From an uncultured Bacilli bacterium (GTDB lineage Bacteria > Bacillota_I > Bacilli_A > RF39 > UBA660), in assembly GCA_947625425.1 (NCBI GenBank), contig CANQOH010000038.1, positions 1 through 10,803 on the forward strand: DNA of 10,803 nucleotides, given 5' to 3'. The notes under the pieces are model-generated. The model searched no databases. It was not told where the DNA came from and was given only the letters and a program-made list of their open reading frames with translations. The translations under genes were made by a program, and so were the position numbers. Positions 6,598-10,803 of the stretch are shown here, piece by piece. Numbering within the stretch: the first letter of the stretch is position 1; each line of letters opens with the position of its first letter.

Positions 6598-7548
6598 ATG
6601 AAATCTAAAGATAAAAGTAAAATAGCTGTTTTGATACCTTGCTATAATGAAGCAAAGACTATTGAAAAAGTTGTTAAAGATTATAAAAAAGCTTTACCGG
6701 AAGCAGATATATATGTATATGATAATAATTCTAGTGATGGAACTGATGAGATAGCTAAGAAGGCTGGAGCTATTGTTAGATATGAACATCGTCAAGGTAA
6801 AGGTAATGTTATTAGGACAATGTTTCGAGAAATAGATTCTGATTGTTATTTAATGATTGATGGCGATGATACTTATCCGGCGGAAAATGCTAAAGAAATG
6901 TGTGACTTGGTTTTAAATGGTAAAGCAGATATGGTTATAGGAGATAGATTATCTTCGACTTATTTTGTCGAGAATAAAAGATTATTTCATAACTTTGGTA
7001 ATAAGATGGTTAGATGGTTAATAAATACGATGTTTAAAAACAAAGTAAAAGATATTATGACTGGATATCGAGCTTTTAGTTATGAATTTGTTAAAGGATT
7101 TCCTATTTTATCTAAAGGCTTTGAAATTGAAACAGAAATGACTATTCATGCAGTAGATAAGAATTATAAGTTAATAGAAATACCAGTTTCTTATCGTGAT
7201 AGACCAGAAGGATCTGTATCTAAACTAAATACATATAGTGATGGAATGAAAGTTTTAAAGACGATTGCTACTTTATTTAAAGAATATAAACCATCTATAT
7301 TTTTTAATACTTTAGCTTTAATTTTCTTTGTAGTAGGTTTTGTAATTGGTTTACCAGCTTATATAGGTTATTTTCAAACGGGTTTAGTAGAAAAATTCCC
7401 TAGTTTAATAGTTAGCTGTTTTAGTATTATGATGGCTTTATTATTTTTTACGACTGGTTTAATACTACAAGTTATAGTTAAAAAGCAAAAACAGAACTAT
7501 GAATTATATCTAAATTTATTAGAAGTAACAAAAGATAATAATAATTAA
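6598..7548 (+). CDS. GT2 family polyprenyl-phosphate glycosyltransferase (DPM1/GtrB-like)
   Basis: This enzyme probably transfers a sugar from a nucleotide sugar to undecaprenyl phosphate at the cytoplasmic face. Residues about 7-205 are a GT-A fold: VLIPCYNEA near the N-terminus, DNNSSDGT (42-49), the metal-binding DGDD (88-91) followed by TYP, MTGYRAF (154-160) and FEIETEM (175-181). After YRDRPEGS come two membrane helices at about 235-257 and 268-292, the usual tail of GtrB-type enzymes. AGGTGG at 6587-6592 fixes the ATG at 6598 rather than the in-frame GTG at 6589, giving 316 residues. It follows the DUF6020-like gene by 21 nt and ends before a strong terminator, so it closes the operon. 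Glucose or mannose are the usual sugars of this class, but the sequence does not decide between them. Confidence 0.88.
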   Translation: MKSKDKSKIAVLIPCYNEAKTIEKVVKDYKKALPEADIYVYDNNSSDGTDEIAKKAGAIVRYEHRQGKGNVIRTMFREIDSDCYLMIDGDDTYPAENAKEMCDLVLNGKADMVIGDRLSSTYFVENKRLFHNFGNKMVRWLINTMFKNKVKDIMTGYRAFSYEFVKGFPILSKGFEIETEMTIHAVDKNYKLIEIPVSYRDRPEGSVSKLNTYSDGMKVLKTIATLFKEYKPSIFFNTLALIFFVVGFVIGLPAYIGYFQTGLVEKFPSLIVSCFSIMMALLFFTTGLILQVIVKKQKQNYELYLNLLEVTKDNNN

Positions 7549-7558
7549 ATTTTCTTAT

Positions 7559-7596
7559 AAGAAAAGGCTTTTAAAGTCTTTTCTTTTTTTCTTTTT
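7559..7596 (+). terminator. Strong intrinsic terminator after GT2 gene
   Basis: A 12-bp stem forms between 7559-7570 and 7574-7585, with one G-U pair that favours + strand RNA, a 3-nt loop, and a T tract (TTCTTTTTTTCTTTTT). The upstream arm can also pair with TTTTCT at 7550-7555, giving a competing hairpin. Confidence 0.9.
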
Positions 7597-7600
7597 ATTG

Positions 7601-7606
7601 TATAAT
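7601..7606 (+). promoter_or_regulatory. -10 box for the ecf-truA operon
   Basis: A perfect TATAAT immediately follows the terminator T tract. Transcription would start near 7613, about 17 nt before the ecfA1 ATG. No convincing -35 is seen about 17 bp upstream. Its position right after a terminator and before an overlapping four-gene operon supports it. Confidence 0.6.
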
Positions 7607-7629
7607 AAACCATTAAGTGGGTGAAGCTT

Positions 7630-8421
7630 ATGGGGAATATAAGATTTAAAAATTTAAAATTCTCTTATAATGATGATATCCAAGTATTTAAAGATGTTAA
7701 TTTTACTTTAAGGAAAGATAAAACATTAAGTATTATTGGACCTTCTTCATCTGGTAAAACAACACTACTTAAAATACTTAATGGAGAATTAGAATATCAA
7801 GGTGAAGTATATATTAATGGAATTTTAGTTAATAGTGATAACTTTGATGCTTTAAGAAAATGTATGGCTGTTGTCTTTAAAGATACTTCTTTTCTTTCAG
7901 ATATAGCTTTAGATGAACTTAGATATCCTTTAGAAAATATGAATTTATCCCCAGGTGAAATTCGCCAAAGAATTAGTGAAATGAATGAATATTTTGGAAT
8001 TAATAAAATACTTAAAAAAAGAATTAGCTCACTTACTTTAAATGATCAAACTTTAATAAAAATATTATCTTATGCGATAATGAATCCTTCTTTTATAGCT
8101 TTAGATGATTTACTTATTGATTTAAACTTAAGAACGAAAATACTATTACTTAATTATTTAAATTCAAAACATATTACTTTAATAAATGTAACTTCTAATA
8201 TGGAAGATGTTTTATATACTGATTATTTACTATGTTTATATGATGGTATTAATGCTTTAGATGGTAAGACATTAGATGTTTTAAATAATGAAAAGATATT
8301 AAAAAGATTAGGTTTTGATTTACCATTTATGATAGATTTATCTATTCAATTACAACTATATGATTTAATTAAGAAAAATTATTTAAATATGGAAGATATG
8401 GTGAATAACTTATGGAAATAG
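7630..8421 (+). CDS. ecfA1: Divergent ECF transporter ATPase, first subunit (EcfA1-like)
   Basis: EcfA proteins power vitamin and metal uptake by energy-coupling-factor transporters as an A1-A2 heterodimer on EcfT. The fold and order are clear: a short strand with RFKNLKFSY, Walker A GPSSSGKTT (37-45, Lys43), Walker B-like FIALDD, and a C-terminal helical extension. Other catalytic elements deviate. The Q-loop Gln of VFQ is Lys84; the LSGGQ position reads LTLND (135-139); the catalytic Glu is Asp160; the switch His of THDM is Ser189. The 263-residue frame is intact. ATG 7630 is preferred over GTG 7621 because GTGGGTGA at 7617-7624 can serve it and family members start close to this segment. 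It overlaps the next gene by 10 nt. The symbol rests on position before ecfA2-ecfT-truA and the surviving motifs; actual ATP hydrolysis is doubtful. Confidence 0.78.
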   Translation: MGNIRFKNLKFSYNDDIQVFKDVNFTLRKDKTLSIIGPSSSGKTTLLKILNGELEYQGEVYINGILVNSDNFDALRKCMAVVFKDTSFLSDIALDELRYPLENMNLSPGEIRQRISEMNEYFGINKILKKRISSLTLNDQTLIKILSYAIMNPSFIALDDLLIDLNLRTKILLLNYLNSKHITLINVTSNMEDVLYTDYLLCLYDGINALDGKTLDVLNNEKILKRLGFDLPFMIDLSIQLQLYDLIKKNYLNMEDMVNNLWK

Positions 8422-9236
8422 TATTTAATAATTTATCGTTAATAGAAAATAAGAATACTAATAAAGAAATTAAGTATTTAGATAATGTATCTTTATCAAT
8501 TAAAGAAGGTAGTATAGTTGGCATAGCAGGAGAAAGTTTAAGTTTTATAAGTAATTTATTAATGGTTATTAAAAGACCTAGTAAAGGTGAATTAAAGTTA
8601 GATGATTTAATAATAAAAAGAACAAGTCATATCAATAATGTTAATATGTTAAGAAAGAGAATAGGAGTTTTAGAAAATAAAGGTAATTACATTACTAATT
8701 CTGTAAAAGAAGAAATTGAGTTAGTAATGAAAAACTATGAATATAAAGCTAAAGAAAATAATCAACACATTGTTGACTCTTTAAAAATTGCTGGTTTATC
8801 GGAAAAGTATTTAGATAGAAATCCTAATGAACTATCTTATACCGAAAAGAAAAAACTAAATTTGGCTTGTTTACTTTCTTATAATCCAGAAGTAATAATT
8901 TTAGAAGAATTTTATAAAGGATTAATATATAGAGAAAGAGAATATTATAAAAAGTTATTTTTAAAATTAAAGAATAAGTTTAAAAAAACAATTATTATTT
9001 TAGGGAATGATTTAACCTTTATGTTTAATCTTGTTGATAATTTATATGTTATTAACAAGGGAGAATTAGTAGTTAGTGGAGATAAGAATATCTTCTATGA
9101 TAATGAATTATATAAGTATTTAGAAATGCCTAAAATAGTAGAATTTACTAAATATGCACAAAATAAAGGACATAAAATATTAGAATATACTGATTTAAAA
9201 GAACTTATAAAGGAATTGTATCGTAATGTTAAATAA
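8412..9236 (+). CDS. ecfA2: Divergent ECF transporter ATPase, second subunit lacking Walker A lysine (EcfA2-like)
   Basis: This would be the heterodimer partner of the preceding subunit. Overall layout matches EcfA: YLDNVSLSIKEGSIVGIAG leads to the P-loop position, a signature region and Walker B follow, then VINKGELVVSG and a long C-terminal domain. The P-loop reads GESLSFIS (40-47), so the canonical Gly-Lys pair is Phe45-Ile46 and nucleotide phosphate binding should be lost. The VFQ position ends in Asn89. The signature is LSYTE (141-145), keeping Ser but not Gly-Gly. Walker B is IILEE (162-166), with Glu165 for Asp but the catalytic Glu166 kept. The switch His is Asn199. The 274-residue frame has no stop or frameshift, which argues against an ordinary pseudogene. 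It overlaps ecfA1 by 10 nt and ecfT by 11 nt. Assignment depends on both context and residual similarity. Confidence 0.75.
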   Translation: MEIVFNNLSLIENKNTNKEIKYLDNVSLSIKEGSIVGIAGESLSFISNLLMVIKRPSKGELKLDDLIIKRTSHINNVNMLRKRIGVLENKGNYITNSVKEEIELVMKNYEYKAKENNQHIVDSLKIAGLSEKYLDRNPNELSYTEKKKLNLACLLSYNPEVIILEEFYKGLIYREREYYKKLFLKLKNKFKKTIIILGNDLTFMFNLVDNLYVINKGELVVSGDKNIFYDNELYKYLEMPKIVEFTKYAQNKGHKILEYTDLKELIKELYRNVK

Positions 9237-9972
9237 TTTAGATTATACATATAATGATGAAGATTCTATTATTCATAGGATTAATCCTTTACTGAAGTTT
9301 ATAGGTTTATTTATCTATATCTTAGTATGTTTATTTAAATATGATAATGTCTTATTTATTTTAAATATAAGTTTAGTATTTATGTTAATCTTACTTAGTA
9401 ATATTAGTATTATTAAGTATTTAAAAGTAGTATGGAAATTAAAATATCTAATTATAGTATTATATTTTATGTTATATCATTATGGATTAGAAATAATTGA
9501 TATAAATATTATTGTATTTAAATTAATATTTTTAATCTTATATATAGTAATGATTATTTATACTACAACGAAAGAAGATATAGGTAAGGGATTAGCTAAA
9601 GGACTTAATATATTTAATATAATAGGAATTAATCTTAAAAAGATATCATCATTTATTACTAATATAATTACTTTTATTATTAGTTATATAGATACAATGA
9701 AAGAAGTAATTAATAGTGGAGAAAATAAGGGGATAGACTATTCTCATTCTAATATTTTAAATAAATTTAAATTAGTATTGGTTAATTTAAAAAGAGTGTA
9801 TAAAGTTTGTAAAAATAAAATGAGATTAAGAAAAAGTGATATGAAGTATAAATTATATAATGGTAATATAATAAGTAAGTATAAATATCGAACTAAATTG
9901 GCTATTTTTGATTTTGCATATATATTTATGAATATTGGTTTAATTATATATTATGTATTGAAGGTGAGATAA
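9226..9972 (+). CDS. ecfT: Divergent ECF transporter transmembrane component (EcfT-like)
   Basis: EcfT is the membrane scaffold that joins the ATPases to substrate-binding S components through two cytoplasmic coupling helices. The N-terminal SIIHRINPLLKF (14-25) matches the typical IHRLDPRTK entry to helix 1, and hydrophobic segments occur near 21-37, 41-60, 70-86, 92-113, 141-156 and 225-245. The coupling region is recognisable by spacing, yet the two Ala-Arg-Gly motifs are replaced: the first by NKG (167-169, within GENKGIDYS), the second by a Lys-rich stretch around 203-210 (KSDMKYKL). Length, 248 residues, is near normal. AAGGA at 9210-9214 lies 11 nt before the ATG, inside the previous gene. 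Its TAA shares an A with the truA ATG. No S component is in the window. The gene is extremely rich in Ile, Lys, Asn and Tyr, more so than truA. Confidence 0.75.
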   Translation: MLNNLDYTYNDEDSIIHRINPLLKFIGLFIYILVCLFKYDNVLFILNISLVFMLILLSNISIIKYLKVVWKLKYLIIVLYFMLYHYGLEIIDINIIVFKLIFLILYIVMIIYTTTKEDIGKGLAKGLNIFNIIGINLKKISSFITNIITFIISYIDTMKEVINSGENKGIDYSHSNILNKFKLVLVNLKRVYKVCKNKMRLRKSDMKYKLYNGNIISKYKYRTKLAIFDFAYIFMNIGLIIYYVLKVR

Positions 9973-10691
9973 TGAATTACTTAATAACTATTGCTTATGA
10001 TGGAAGTAAGTTTTATGGCTTTCAAAGACTTAATGATTTAGAGAGTGTTCAAAAGTGTTTAGAAGATGCTTTAACGAAGATTAATAAAAGTGATGTAGTA
10101 GTTAAGGGGGCTGGAAGAACTGATCGTGGTGTACATGCTAATGGGCAGAGAGTAAGTTTTAAGTTAGATATTAAGATAAGTCCTGAGGGACTTAAGGAAG
10201 CTTTAAATTCATTAGTTAAACCTTATATATATGTTAAAGAAGTACAAGAAGTTAGCGATGATGTTCACGCTAGATTTAGTGTGAAAAAGAAGAAATATAT
10301 TTATAAGATTAATATGGGAGAATATAAACCTATATTAACTGATTATGTTTATCAACCAGAATATAAATTAGATATAGATAAAATGAAAGATGTAGCTAAA
10401 CTGTATTTAGGCGTACATGATTTTCGTAATTTTGTCGCTGGGGAAAGAGAAGATGCGCAAGCTATCATCTATAATATTGATTTTGTTTGGGAAGATGATA
10501 TTTTAAATATTATCTTTGAAGGTAAAAGTTTTTATCGTTATATGGTAAGAAACTTAGTAGGCATGATGATTGAAGTAGGTCGTGGTAAAGATAAAATTAC
10601 TAAAGTAGAAGAAATGCTTAATAGTAATGAAGAAATATATGGTTATACAGCACCTGCTTGTGGTCTATATTTAGAGAGTATTGAGTACTAA
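9972..10691 (+). CDS. truA: tRNA pseudouridine(38-40) synthase TruA
   Basis: TruA converts uridines 38-40 in the anticodon arm of many tRNAs to pseudouridine. The catalytic Asp51 lies in AGRTDRGVHANGQ (47-59), the universal TruA motif. Other family landmarks are ITIAYDGSKFYGFQ at the N-terminus, HARFSVKKKKYIY at 104-116 in the second half, GVHDFRNF in the substrate-binding region, SFYRYMVRNLVG near 205-216, and APACGLYL close to the C-terminus. The 239-residue length is normal and all key residues are intact, in contrast to the three divergent genes before it. AAGGTGAG at 9961-9968 serves the ATG, which overlaps the ecfT stop as TAATG, implying translational coupling. Its place after ecfT and before an outgoing strong promoter follows the common Firmicute order leading to rplM-rpsI. 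Confidence 0.97.
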   Translation: MNYLITIAYDGSKFYGFQRLNDLESVQKCLEDALTKINKSDVVVKGAGRTDRGVHANGQRVSFKLDIKISPEGLKEALNSLVKPYIYVKEVQEVSDDVHARFSVKKKKYIYKINMGEYKPILTDYVYQPEYKLDIDKMKDVAKLYLGVHDFRNFVAGEREDAQAIIYNIDFVWEDDILNIIFEGKSFYRYMVRNLVGMMIEVGRGKDKITKVEEMLNSNEEIYGYTAPACGLYLESIEY

Positions 10692-10745
10692 TTGACAGAA
10701 ATAAGATAAAACTAGCTAAAAATAAGTAAAAAACGTTGATTTTAT

Positions 10746-10774
10746 TTGACTTTTTAACTGGTTTCTCATATAAT
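10746..10774 (+). promoter_or_regulatory. Near-consensus sigma-A promoter, probably for rplM-rpsI
   Basis: TTGACT at 10746-10751 and TATAAT at 10769-10774 are separated by exactly 17 bp, the only promoter here with both boxes close to consensus. Transcription would start near 10781, and the last 20 or so bases would be the 5' leader of a gene beyond the window. In Firmicutes truA is usually followed by rplM (ribosomal protein L13) and rpsI, often with an L13 autoregulatory leader. That identity is inferred from synteny only. TTGTTGGAG at the edge may belong to the leader or ribosome site. Confidence 0.8.
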
Positions 10775-10803
10775 TTTAATCGGTACATTTTATTTGTTGG
10801 AGT

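Noticed and set aside
8412..9972. ecfA2 and ecfT as ordinary pseudogenes
   Set aside because: Frames are uninterrupted, lengths are normal and start/stop overlaps with usable ribosome sites are kept. Decay remains possible but cannot be asserted from the sequence.
157..10691. Possible reassigned TGA codon (Mollicutes code), since no gene ends in TGA
   Set aside because: No in-frame TGA is needed in any gene and Trp is encoded by TGG. With eleven genes in AT-rich DNA, absence of TGA stops is unremarkable.
10692..10697. Perfect TTGACA just after truA as a promoter -35
   Set aside because: The position 17 bp downstream reads GCTAAA, a poor -10. The pair at 10746/10769 is far better.

Overview
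The window is a strongly AT-rich, densely packed bacterial segment with every recognisable gene on the + strand. Purine-rich Shine-Dalgarno sites, a run ecfA-ecfA-ecfT-truA that in low-GC Gram-positives normally leads into rplM-rpsI, and a MEP-pathway IspH point to a low-GC Firmicute (Bacilli/Mollicutes-related, possibly an uncultured gut lineage). That placement is inference from gene content and composition. All eleven genes end in TAA or TAG, and Trp is encoded by TGG, so nothing requires a non-standard code.

Layout. (1) 1-156: a comparatively GC-rich stretch that looks like the 3' part of a structured RNA or leader, then a 14-codon ORF with a very strong ribosome site and an internal hairpin. 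(2) 157-1624: ispH and mntP, closed by a terminator. (3) 1625-4164: two consecutive genes for XRE-type helix-turn-helix proteins with large membrane domains, each with its own promoter and terminator. The first has paired repeats in its promoter that look like operator sites. (4) 4200-7548: an apparent operon of nrdG (anaerobic ribonucleotide reductase activase, without nrdD beside it), a large multi-membrane protein resembling DUF6020, and a GT2 polyprenyl-phosphate glycosyltransferase. The last two make sense together as donor synthesis plus sugar transfer at the membrane. A strong terminator follows. (5) 7601-10691: a tightly overlapping operon ecfA1-ecfA2-ecfT-truA. (6) 10692-10803: a near-consensus sigma-A promoter pointing out of the window, predicted from synteny to drive rplM-rpsI.

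The most notable signal is the ECF (energy-coupling factor) module at 7630-9972. The genes are full length and unbroken and keep their usual position before truA, yet the catalytic motifs are largely gone. EcfA1 keeps Walker A but has lost the LSGGQ signature, the Q-loop Gln, the catalytic Glu and the switch His. EcfA2 has lost the Walker A Gly-Lys and the switch His, and carries altered Walker B and signature motifs. EcfT has lost recognisable Ala-Arg-Gly coupling motifs. In a heterodimer one ATP site would be dead and the other non-canonical. This is either late decay without frameshifts or a repurposed, ATP-binding but weakly or non-hydrolysing membrane complex. It is the best candidate here for something undescribed.

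A second theme is promoter style: most transcription units start from an extended or near-consensus -10 with no clear -35, only about 10-25 nt before the start codon. The rplM-side promoter is the exception, with both boxes and a 17-bp spacer.
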